Below are positions 18,604 through 27,451 of a stretch of 64,000 nt of DNA, piece by piece. The position numbers and the translations under genes were made by a program. The notes under the pieces are model-generated. The model was given only the letters and a program-made list of their open reading frames with translations. It made no database searches and was not told the origin of the DNA. The stretch's first letter is position 1. Each line of letters starts with the position of its first letter. This DNA comes from Diplonema papillatum (taxonomy: Eukaryota; Euglenozoa; Diplonemea; Diplonemida; Diplonemidae), in the NCBI GenBank assembly GCA_030068145.1, contig JAPJBO010001139.1:1-64000 (forward strand). Reading direction: 5' to 3'.

Positions 18604-20742
18604 TCAGAGCCCTTTCTCGAAGCCCTCAGCGACGACCGTCCACCCGGCGGGCCAGCGAGACTCCAGGGTGGTTCCTTCAGCCGGTCCGTGCCAGCCAGCA
18701 GCCATCATGGCCACAGCCATCAGCAGACCGCCGCTGGAGGGGAAGTAGGGAGCCGGCACCCGAGTGCCGCCCGTCGGCATGCCGACGTCGTCGAACGAAA
18801 ACGCCGGGTGCAGCAGCATCTCGACCGCGGTCTCGCCATCGCCGAGCCGGGCCGACGTCATGGCAAGCATCGGGAAGTCCCACCCGTAGCTCTCCGTCAG
18901 GTTCCACGTCGCGTACACCCTGCCCAAGGTCGCACGCAGAACCGACACGTCGAACGCCAGCGGCGGCACCGGGGGGGGGATGAGCCCGTACACGCCGATC
19001 AGGGCTGGGTGGTTCGACGTGTACTGCGTGTCGTTCCACATGTCGTCGAGGCCCTCGCAGATGATGTACGTCCCGTTGTGCACCGGCAGCGGCGCAAGCT
19101 GCGCGGCCACGGACCCCCATGAAGCCGGGGCTGTTTTGTTCTGCCGCGCCTTCCAGTCCTGGGCGACGCGCAACGCGAACTGCCAGTAGGCGAGCTCGAA
19201 GACGGGGTTCATCGTGGTGTTCGGGTTTGTGTTTTCGCTGGCGGGGTACATGGGCGGGCCGAGGTCGTAGACGTCGGTGGTGGTGTTCCACCACGCGTAG
19301 CTGACCATGAAGTCCGCGGCCGCGGTGATGACGGCGTCCCACTTCTCGAGCGTCGCAGCGTCGCCCTTCGCCTGGTACTCCGTTTCCGCGAAGAACATGG
19401 GGTGCGGCTGCTGCCAGATCAGCAGGCTGTTGATCTCGCCCGGCGCGCTGCCGCCCGTCGGGTCGCTCATCTTCCCGAACCGCGCTCCCGCGTACCCTTG
19501 CTTCCCGGCGCGGGCGAACGAGCTGTTCAAAAACCGCAGGTACACCCCTGTGCTTCGGTCCTGGATGTCGAACCTCCCCCACAACCCCCAGTGGCCCAAG
19601 TGCCACACGACCATTTCGAGGTGGAACTTGCCGTACCACCCGTTGTTCGTGAGCCCCGACTCCTGAGGCGGGTCGTGGCCCGCCTCGTTGACTGCGAGCA
19701 GGTACTGGGAGAGGATCACCCTCCGCTGCACCTCGATTGCGCTCGCGTTCCCACCCTGCGTGAGGTCGATGAACGCGCCAGACCCCCAGTACCCGGCCCA
19801 CCACGCCGCCGACGCGTTGCGCGCCGCCTCGAAGGGCGCCGGCGGCGGCTGCTGGCCCGGGGGTTTGGCGGTGAAAAACGCCGACAGCTCGAAGACGGTG
19901 GCTCCCGCACCGGGTTCGACGAGGTACCGGTGGGCGTATCCGGGTGCGCTGGTGACGGCGGCCGCGCCGGCCCAGGCGAGCACGGTGGAATACACGGCTT
20001 GCCCCAGCGTGTGTTCGACGGTCGCTGCGTCGGGGGACGCCGGGCTGCGCCGCAGAGACGTGCTGTGGCTGGAAGGCGACGACCAGTCGCCGACAAACGG
20101 GGCTTCGAACTTCTCGACGTCCGTGTACGGGAAGTCCACGAATACAGCGAGCTTTCCGGTTTGGATCAACTCCGACTGGATCGAAAACGAGACGGTATCT
20201 TGCTGCGGGTGGCACGTTGTGACGACGCGGACTCGGGAGCCGTTGAGGGTGAAGGTCGACGTGATCACGCCCGAAAAAAGGTCGAGGGTCTGGTTCTTCT
20301 CGGAGAGGGCATCTTCGGTTATGTTGCGGCCCTCGTAGACCAGGCCGATGCGGCCGAGGTTGACCCGCTGCGGGTTTTGCACCAGCCAGTTCGAAATTTC
20401 CGGCTCCTGAGGGTTGGCTTGGTCGTACCACACCAACCTGCCGTGCGTCCACCATTCAACCCCCGTGAAGTCCGTCGTCGAATTCTGGCCGGGAGTCGTC
20501 GGGAGCGAGTTGTTGTGCCAGCCCCACGACGAGAGCGTGTTGAACGGCAGGACCGTCTGCATCCCCGTCACGTCTGCTCCGAAGGCGAAGTTGCCGTTGC
20601 CGACCATCATCGGAGTCACCGGCGAGCTCGCGGTGCGCACGGGGTTGAACCGGCGCACGACGGCTGCCCGGTTGATAGCACCTTCCGACTGCGGGAGCCC
20701 AGCAAGCACCAGGGCTGCCGCCAGCAGCGGGACAACCTTCAT
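18604..20742 (-). CDS. Secreted six-hairpin glycosidase-like enzyme
   Basis: A complete intronless frame of about 712 residues runs from ATG at 20742. That start gives a clean signal peptide (MKVVPLLAAALVLAGLPQSEG); the frame stays open a little further upstream without an ATG. More than ten N-x-S/T sequons fit secretion through the ER. The N-terminal half is a beta-rich domain (GNGNFAFGADVTGMQT, TFTLNGSRVRVVTTCHP). The C-terminal half has the aromatic, helical look of an (alpha/alpha)6 barrel, with GWYGKFHLEMVVWHLGHWGL, SLLIWQQPHPMFFAE and YGWDFPMLAMTSARLGDGE. These fit the six-hairpin glycosidase fold shared by GH65, GH95 and relatives. The exact GH family and substrate cannot be set from sequence reading alone, but a trehalose- or oligosaccharide-acting enzyme is plausible. 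Degenerate tandem copies of its 3' end (18090-18600) and fragments of its 5' end (21890-22080 and 52908-53468) lie outside the gene. Confidence 0.8.
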   Translation of the reverse strand: MKVVPLLAAALVLAGLPQSEGAINRAAVVRRFNPVRTASSPVTPMMVGNGNFAFGADVTGMQTVLPFNTLSSWGWHNNSLPTTPGQNSTTDFTGVEWWTHGRLVWYDQANPQEPEISNWLVQNPQRVNLGRIGLVYEGRNITEDALSEKNQTLDLFSGVITSTFTLNGSRVRVVTTCHPQQDTVSFSIQSELIQTGKLAVFVDFPYTDVEKFEAPFVGDWSSPSSHSTSLRRSPASPDAATVEHTLGQAVYSTVLAWAGAAAVTSAPGYAHRYLVEPGAGATVFELSAFFTAKPPGQQPPPAPFEAARNASAAWWAGYWGSGAFIDLTQGGNASAIEVQRRVILSQYLLAVNEAGHDPPQESGLTNNGWYGKFHLEMVVWHLGHWGLWGRFDIQDRSTGVYLRFLNSSFARAGKQGYAGARFGKMSDPTGGSAPGEINSLLIWQQPHPMFFAETEYQAKGDAATLEKWDAVITAAADFMVSYAWWNTTTDVYDLGPPMYPASENTNPNTTMNPVFELAYWQFALRVAQDWKARQNKTAPASWGSVAAQLAPLPVHNGTYIICEGLDDMWNDTQYTSNHPALIGVYGLIPPPVPPLAFDVSVLRATLGRVYATWNLTESYGWDFPMLAMTSARLGDGETAVEMLLHPAFSFDDVGMPTGGTRVPAPYFPSSGGLLMAVAMMAAGWHGPAEGTTLESRWPAGWTVVAEGFEKGL

Positions 20743-21232
20743 TTTTGGTGTAGTGTGCTTGGAAGTCCTCAGGGGGGTGCGATGCGTTTGCAAAGTACAG
20801 AATCTCGGAACTTCAAAAAGCTAGCATCTATATAGCACCCATTCCACGAAAAAGTGTCACAGATTTCGGCTTTTTTCGGATTTCTGCCGAAAATTTCCAT
20901 CTGCAGGTCCGAAAATGGTCGGTTTCGAGATTTTGAGGACACGTTTGAATCCGTTGAGGACAGGGCTTTCCGAATATTTGGTCGGATAAAAATTTTGACC
21001 GACCCCCCCCCCGGAAATGGAGGTCGGCACCCGAAAAAATGGGGTCCTGGAGATCGGCTTTTTTTCTCTCTGCATCCAGGAGGGGGTCAGATTTTGATCG
21101 CTGGGCTAGCTGGCAGCTTGCCCATAATCGCGCATCCCAGAACTACTCGAAAACCAAAAGATTTCCCAAAAAGACCTCGTAAATAATTTCCAGACGGCTG
21201 CTTTTCACACCGAAAAATCGCAAAAAAAAAAA

Positions 21233-21303
21233 TCGGACCGGGGGAATCGAACCATGGCCTACAGGGGCCCAGGAGGGTGCGGTAACCGTTAGGCTATGTT
21301 GCC
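21233..21303 (-). ncRNA. tRNA-like sequence (SINE head or tRNA relic)
   Basis: On the minus strand it has an A-box-like TAGCCTAACGGTTA and, about 35 bases later, an exact B box GGTTCGATTCC, then CCCGGTCC and a T run that could end polymerase III transcription. Acceptor pairing is poor, so a working tRNA is unlikely. Confidence 0.5.
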
Positions 21304-21490
21304 AAACCTCGGGCCAAAATTCGCTTTTAGCGCCTGCTCAGTTGGAATTCTTATCGGAAAGTGCGAGATCGTCATTTACTCGTTTCCAGTGTCCCAGGAC
21401 GGTATTTCTGCTCTCTCAGAGCTTATTTCGCCCGGTTTGCGAAGAACTCAAAATGAGTCCAAAAATTCTCACTCGGTAGTGAACAAAAAA

Positions 21491-21580
21491 AATTTCCGCC
21501 GTTTTTTTAGCCCATGGTCCAGAGGTTACCACACCCACACAGGGGTTTGAGGGTCGGTGGTTCGATTCCCGCCGGAAATC
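21491..21580 (+). ncRNA. Second tRNA-like sequence, opposite strand
   Basis: It has CCAGAGGTTACC as an A-box-like motif, the B box GGTTCGATTCC at 21559-21569, and a GCCGGAAAT end that can pair with ATTTCCG about 80 bases upstream. It lies inverted to the module at 21233-21303 within the same transposon. Confidence 0.45.
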
Positions 21581-21841
21581 GTTTTTTTGGGTTTTTGAAA
21601 CAGCCCCAAAACCGACCTTTTGTCCATCTGCACGCCAGATTTTGGTCGCCACGCGAGCTGATTGCTTGCCCATAATCGCCAGGGATAGCTCTTACCATCC
21701 CAAAAAAAATTTCCCAAAAATTCCAAAATTTTGACCCAAAACGGGCTGCTTTTCAGACGGAAAATCCGTCACTTTTTCGTGGAATGGGTGATAGAGTGAA
21801 AGTTTGTTTGAACAGCCGGTTCAAAAATTATATAGTGCCTA

Positions 21842-22270
21842 GTCATATCCAGGGGTTTTTGGAAGGACCAGGCCGTTGTGTGTATTGTGCCAGGGGACAA
21901 CGTTTTGCCGATCATCGGAGTCACCGGCGAGCCGTCGCAGTGAGCGCGGCATTGAACCGGCGCACGACGGCTGTCCAGTTGGCAGCTTCCGGCTGCGGGC
22001 CCAGCAAGCACCAGGGCCGCCGCCAGCAGCGGGGCAACCTTCACTCTTGGTGGCAGTGTGCTTGGAAGCCCTGCGGGAAAAAAATGGGGTTTTCGTGGCT
22101 TGTGCCAAGTAGATCTTTGTGGTATGTTTGTAGGTTCGCGCTCTCATTTCCGCTGGGGCTAGTCATGTCCAGGGCTTTTGACTAGACGACGCGGGGATTC
22201 CAGCGTGTGGCAGTGCCAAAGCGTGGCAGTGCCGCTGTGTCGTACCGTGCATTTTCGCGAGCCAAAATTA
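21842..22270 (-). pseudogene. Degenerate copy of the glycosidase 5' end and flank
   Basis: 21903-22075 matches 20605-20775 of the glycosidase gene (GAGTCACCGGCGAG, GAACCGGCGCACGACGGCTG, CCAGCAAGCACCAGGGC, GTGTGCTTGGAAG). The flanks (GTCATATCCAGGG, TTTCGCGAGCCAAAAT) recur in the palindrome at 52.7-53.6 kb. Confidence 0.8.
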
Positions 22271-22620
22271 GGGAAAGCGTCTTGCTGCTCGTTGCCTGGT
22301 CGCATTGCAGGTTCGCCTCGAAGCCAAATTATTTCGAGGGTGGAAAGGAAAATATAGCTTCCTACGGGTAACTGGCCCGTGCGACCGGGAGAACAGTAAT
22401 GGTTACTAGTCCCACACCTGCCCACGGCAGGGCGAGAGCGAGAGAGCTAGAAAGGGAAGGAGAGAGTGAGAGAGCGCGTGTGTGTAAAGTTGCTTGAAAG
22501 TGCTAACATAACTTCGTTCAAAGTCTCCCGCCCTCCTCAGCACTGAAAAGATGGAAACCGTACACCGCGAGAGTGGGAACGTAGACTGTGTGTACTAGAC
22601 ATACGTGGAAACTAGAGTAT
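22271..22620. other. Purine-rich spacer
   Basis: GAGA-rich sequence near 22430-22480, and at 22557 a short GTACACCGCGAGAG motif that recurs at 36068, 54627 and 63125. No gene. Confidence 0.4.
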
Positions 22621-22624
22621 TCGT

Positions 22625-22745
22625 TGACCGAACCCAAATCGTGGATGGGGTTTCAGGTGGCAAATTGGCGAATGATCATGATCTGAAGGTCCTACTTGTG
22701 CGGTTCAGTTTCCTCACACATTGCATCATTTTTGCATGTGGCTAG
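22625..22745 (+). repeat. Dispersed repeat family A, second part
   Basis: GGTTTCAGGTGGCAAATT, AATGATCATGATC, GAAGGTCC and GCGGTTCAGTTTCCTCACAC match 33960-34045 and in part 63525-63580. Confidence 0.8.
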
Positions 22746-22839
22746 AAATATTTCTTCCTTCCGGCACTCGTTGCACGATCAAGCGATCCGATCCACAGTG
22801 AGAACAGTCTCCGCAACACTCGCAGCCCGGAAAGGATCG

Positions 22840-22915
22840 AAAACACGGCGCAGACGGGACAGTGCGGTGTTGAGCACATATCCATTCCAAGCACGTTCTT
22901 GCAACCCCACCCCCA
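22840..22915 (-). repeat. Dispersed repeat family E, reversed partial copy
   Basis: It is the reverse complement of GCAAGAACGTGCTTGGAATG followed by CTCAACACCGCACTG and CCCGTCTGCGCCGTGTTT, as at 50572 and 60872. Confidence 0.75.
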
Positions 22916-23079
22916 TTCTCTTGGTGTTAGAAGATGGAGGTGACGTAGCTGTTCCCACCCACTCTCATTCCAAACATTGTAATGCTTGAGAACAGTCACT
23001 GCAACATGGCAAAGGAAAGAGGTGGTGTCGCTCGCGTGGGAACAGTCGCTGCAACATGCGGGGACTGTCGTCCACGCAG

Positions 23080-23390
23080 CCGTGTGCACCACTCGTTCAG
23101 AAGATCAAGCATCAAGAAGAGATCCATTTCATGCATCAGGTGGTACGAGACGAGCCCGCCGATGCTTCTGGCAGCCCTCACCGCGCCACCCGACGGCGGC
23201 TGGCCGTACCCACGCCCTGCCGCTGCCGCGCGGGCTTCGCACCCTTGCGAGGGGGCCCTCGCCAACCTGCAGCTGCAGGTCTCGCTGTCTTGCAGCAGCC
23301 GCCGAAACTGATTCCCGGAGAGCAGCTGGACGCTGTCGGGTACAAGGGGCGGCGCGCTGGTGTGCAGCCCTTCGATGAAAACACGTCACT
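23080..23390 (-). CDS. Possible host exon, unrecognised
   Basis: A GC-rich stretch is open on the minus strand and reads ...VPDSVQLLSGNQFRRLLQDS... and ...IGGLVSYHLMHEMDLFLMLD. Its composition is like the host genes nearby rather than the spacers. There is no start, stop or splice site I could defend, and no domain was recognised. Confidence 0.22.
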
Positions 23391-24780
23391 CTTTCGAATG
23401 AAGCGAATCAGGAGAGAACCGTAGGAACCGGCCGTAAGGCTCAAACCCTGTGTGGTTTTGTGCCCGCAAGAAGGGATCACCCCTCGGTGCTTACCTCAGC
23501 TGCCGCCGCGCCGAATCCAGGCAGCGCTCTGTCCCAGGTACCGCGTAATCGAGCTCAGGTCGCTCGCTTGCAGGGGGGGTAGGTGAATTGGCTCACGGAC
23601 AAGCTTGTGCGTGCGCAAGGATTGCCGTGCACGAATACCGAAACGGAATGCGAGCATGCCACAACCCGGATGCAGAGATCTGTCTTGGCGATGCAAGAAA
23701 CAGGGGACAAGCAAGCCGGAAAATGGGTCTACCGACACGCGTCCGAAGTTTCCCTCAGGATAGCTAGAACCAAAACAGGAGTTACGCCAGGTAAAGCGAA
23801 TGATTGGAGGCATTGGGGAAATCGCTTCCTCGACCTATTCTCAAACTTTAAATGGGCGTGAGCTCGGGGTTACGTCATTGAACCCTGACGTAAATCCTGG
23901 CTCTCAGTGGGGCCGCTAGCTACGTGCAGTATTAGCCGGGATGGAGTAGGCGTACTTCGCCAACTTGGCAGAACGCGGACTGCGGAAAAAAGCGTCGACT
24001 TCAGAAGCATTGTACCAAGCCCGCATCTCGATGAGCCACCCTTTCTTAGTCCACAAGTGCCTCCCGCATCCTCCGCTGGCGTGGATGCCGATGAGGCTAC
24101 CATCTTGGGCCTGTGTGTGTGTGTGTGTGTGTTTAAGTTCAGGGCTTTGAGTGGGTTACGTCTGAATCGAAGCATAGCCCACTTGTCACTTTCACCAGTT
24201 GGCTTTGAGTTTCCGACACGCTGCTTTTGGGTCCTGTGACTCCTCTCCGAAGGGTGGGTTTGCCCCTTCTCCGAAGGGTGGGTGGGGCGGGATCCTCGGA
24301 TAGAGCGTGGGAGGCTGTCAGCTTCTCCATCCGGCACTCGGCTCAACACTTCTGTTTTCATCTTGAGGTGTTAGCTGCACGGGGTTTTCGGCCCCGTGCA
24401 ACAGCTGAGTGTCTTTACAGAGGATGTGGCAAGCTCTCTCTGTGCGATGAGCTTGGCCCGACTAGCTGTTCCAAACTCCTGGTGCAAGCACCCGTCATGG
24501 TCGGCAGTCCGTCACCTGGGTCACAGTTTTGAGTCCTGTTCCGTGACTCGCTCGCACGGGGAAGTGGCGCGAATCACTTGTCGCCAAGCATTCTGCAATG
24601 CTGACGACTGCTACCCCTGTGTGTGTGTGTGTGTGTGTGTTAGAATTCATGTATGGGTAACCCCCTGTTGCGGAGTATGGCCCAGGCCGTAGGCTTCCTC
24701 ACGTCACAGCTGACGCTCCTTCTTGCTGCCCGTAGTGACCACGCGCTGCCGGAAGTGTAGCCTCGTTTGACAATACAGAG
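23391..24780. other. Spacer with two short (GT)n tracts
   Basis: GT dinucleotide runs lie at about 24112-24131 and 24619-24640. Tandem TCTCCGAAGGGTGGGT occurs twice near 24245-24285. No gene is seen. Confidence 0.5.
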
Positions 24781-24782
24781 TG

Positions 24783-25035
24783 ACAAGCATGTCCCTTTTC
24801 CAAGAAGCACGCCGAAGCGGCTTACAGTCAATGGGTATGCAGAGAGTGCCAAGCAATGTTCCCTTTCCAAAGCAGTCGCGCCGACGCGGTTTACAGTCAA
24901 TGGGTATGCAGAGAGTGCCAAGCAATGTTCCCTTTCCAAAGCAGTCACGCCGACGCGGTTTACAGTCAATGGGTATGCAGAGAATGCCAAGCAATGTCCC
25001 CCTTCCAAAGCAGTCGCGCCGATGCGGATCCCAGT
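24783..25035. repeat. Minisatellite, 69-bp unit
   Basis: TTACAGTCAATGGGTATGCA starts at 24822, 24891 and 24960. Each is followed by GTGCCAAGCAATGTTCCCTT and an AAAGCAGTC..GCCGACGCGG block, with a partial unit before and after. Confidence 0.9.
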
Positions 25036-26700
25036 CAAATTCAGTCAGAGTTAGATGGGGTCAGAAGCCACGTTAGAGATGCAGCCGAGAACCCCGCTGC
25101 ATCTCTGACGTGGTTTCTGCTTCCTGTCTGAGTCCTCCCGGTCTAAGTCAGTTTCGGGAAGCGGCAATCGCGAGAAACCAAAACACAATCGAGGGATGCT
25201 GTTTTGGTAGGTTTCGTTCCTGCCGCCGCTTGCACGAAAATAGCTGACATTAAACCTCCAATAATTACTATCGCATGCGAATCGTTTGACCACAAAGGGG
25301 GGGAACCTGGAAATCTTTGTGCACACCTTTTTTCTCCATACGTCGAGATGCTTCTTGTTGTTCGCGCGACACGGGTACACTTCGGGCTGCCAGTTTAAGG
25401 CTTTGGCGACGTAAGTGCCTCGGTACGGCGTCGCGTTAACGAAGAGCGGGAAAGTGGGGTACTGCAGTTGGAGGTACATGTTGGTAAGCCTTCTTTTAAG
25501 GGCAAGCCGCCAGCACACGGTGACGCCTCGCAAGGTGGTAAATGTAACCTTTTAAGAAAAGGCCGCGGAAGTCGGCTGAACCGGGAGCTACCGGAGAAGG
25601 TGTGTAAGTGCAAGGGTGTTACAACACCTGGTTCGATTGCGGGATAATAAACGGTTGGGATAAAAGACTGCGTGTTGTTCCCGTTCAAGGATCTTCGATC
25701 GTCGTAGTAGTAGTAGTTTGAACTTGTTATGCAGCAACAATCTGTGTCGATAGACTGCACAAGCCGCAACTGACTAGTAGTAGTAGTTTCAGCTTTTTTG
25801 TGAGTTTGATCAACATGGATTTACAAAGATCTTTGCATTTTTCCACATGGTTTTCAATATTAACTACTTCTTTTTTACATCTTTGTGTAAAAAAGAAAAA
25901 AGAAAGATCTTGAAATTTTGTAAAAAATAGTGACGGTGCGTTGTCCTTGTGAGTGGGGGTGTGTGGTCCTTTTTGAGGTGAATTGCGCCTGTCGTTGCCT
26001 CTCCCATAAGGTTGCAGCCCAAGGAAACCAGCTGTGAGACAAAACTCGGCACCAGTCTCGTCAGATTGCACCAGAAAAGAACTTTACGGGTTACAAAACA
26101 CCCGCCCAACCGGTGCCCGAGTCACGGATCGAGAAAACCCCGGAGTGGGAGTGGGGGAATTGACTACTAGAAAAACGCGTACGACGGTAGGCTAAACAAG
26201 TGCCCCCGGGCTTCGCCCCCGACCCCTAAAAAGTGGGGTTGGCTCGACAGAGCTATTAGCATATCTCTCGTCTCGGACCAAGTAAACAATGTCCGATTCC
26301 ACTGATTCCGACTCACTGATCCGTGTCAACAACAGATTTCGTCGCGGACCCGGAGTCCGATCACGAGCCTGAGGCTCGTGAAGGCCCGATGAATCTTGAG
26401 GACCGTAACCTCGATGAGATGCCGGAGGCCGCAAAGCTCTTCCATGACAAAACCCATCGCATGTAAATGCGAAGGGGTAAGAAGCAGTGTCTGCAGGATG
26501 CTCTGACACGTGCTTTAGTCACAAAGAAGTGGAGTCGGAGGTAGCAGACAAACTTGCCCGTTTCGAAATGAAGCGGAACCGCGAGCAGGGTGGAGAGAGC
26601 AGCGTGTGTGTTGAACCAACCCAAGCTGAGAAGCGTTGTCGGCTTGTTCAGTCTGTTGCCTTACCTACATGTGAAACTGGCATAGGTTAAAGTCTACCAG
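25036..26700. other. No gene recognised; one short dispersed repeat
   Basis: GAACTTGTTATGCAGCAACA at about 25719, followed by ATAGACTGCACAAGCC, recurs at 35527-35576. AGTAGTAGTAGTTT occurs on both sides of it. The rest holds no supported feature. Confidence 0.4.
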
Positions 26701-26710
26701 AAGCGAAAAG

Positions 26711-27004
26711 GATTCCGGGTGCTACGATGGCCGTGCACGTTCTTGGGCGCACACTTCAGGCCTGAAGGCCCGGGTTCGAACCCGGCCAAGGACACTTTTC
26801 CGGTCGAAAGATAATTTTCGGGGGTTGTTGGTTTTCGTGCCCGAAATGTTGCAGAGTTTCTCATTAACTCGCGGTATTTGGGTCCCCTTGGGTACAGTCT
26901 ACCAGAACTGAGCATCGCCCGAAGTTTGCTTCGCCCGAACTTTGCTTTTGCATCACCACAACCTAGCAACTTAGTTTCGCCCGAACTTTGCTGTTTTCCG
27001 AACT
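26711..27004 (+). mobile_element. tRNA-derived SINE with short-repeat tail, copy A
   Basis: The tRNA-like head has the B box GGGTTCGAACCC (26770-26782). The body includes ACACTTTTCCGGTCGAAAGA, TTTTCGGGG and GTTGCAGAGTTTCTCA, shared in order with the reversed copy near 41330-41505. The tail (about 26905-27000) is a run of variants of GCTTCGCCCGAACTTT. Confidence 0.7.
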
Positions 27005-27050
27005 TTACAAACCCCGAAAATCATTGTCGACTGGAAAAGTGCCTCGCAGG
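27005..27050 (-). mobile_element. Fragment of the same SINE, opposite strand
   Basis: AACCCCGAAAATCATTGTCG, then ACTGGAAAAGTGCC, is the reverse of the SINE body (compare 41408-41441). The two SINE pieces therefore meet tail to tail. Confidence 0.6.
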
Positions 27051-27279
27051 CTCATCTGATTGTCACGGTGAGCGTGTGTTGCAGTAAGGTGATTGTCAGG
27101 CCTTCGACTACCCTGAGCAACGCACTGTGCACACAGTCGGTGTCTACGTAACAGCAGATGGGTCGCGCTGCGGGCGCGGCTCATGGGTGAACGTCGTTGT
27201 GGCCGCAGAAGGGGGTCGTGCCGTGTCGGCGGGTGTTCGCCGCTTCTTCTCACGTCTTTTGCGGTGCCCTCATCATCAA

Positions 27280-27397
27280 TTTTGTTTGTGCGATTTAACC
27301 TACATGTGTTCTGGTTAAACCGCTGCCAACGTTCTTTTTAGCTGTAACAAATACTGTCTCCAGGGAAGCAGAAATTGGTTGTCGCAAAAAAGAACAG
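27280..27397 (-). repeat. 3' end repeat of the retrotransposon
   Basis: It starts TTTTGTTTGTGCGATTTAAC and ends TTGTCGCAAAAAAGAACAG, in direct orientation with 33537-33654. Confidence 0.9.
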
Positions 27398-27451
27398 GCA
27401 CCGGAGCACGAGCGGCCCCTATTCGAACCCCCCCCCCCCCCCCCTACCGTG

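Larger units (their letters stand above)
20836..21790. mobile_element. TIR transposon T4 with two tRNA-like modules
   Basis: CACCCATTCCACGAAAAAGT at 20836 is mirrored by ACTTTTTCGTGGAATGGGTG ending at 21790. ATAG flanks both ends (20832-20835 and 21791-21794), a likely target duplication. No transposase is seen. The interior has two tRNA-like stretches in opposite orientation and many CCGAAAA/TTTTCGG motifs. Confidence 0.8.

Noticed and set aside
19402-20835. Plus-strand 477-codon frame opposite the glycosidase
   Set aside because: It is an antisense shadow without motifs. The minus strand has the signal peptide and enzyme motifs.
24783-25035. CRISPR-like array
   Set aside because: Units are contiguous 69-bp tandem repeats with no unique spacers, in eukaryotic DNA.
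27280-27397. LTR of a copia- or gypsy-type element
   Set aside because: It is only 118 bp, with no primer-binding site or DDE integrase; the enclosed element codes for a tyrosine recombinase.
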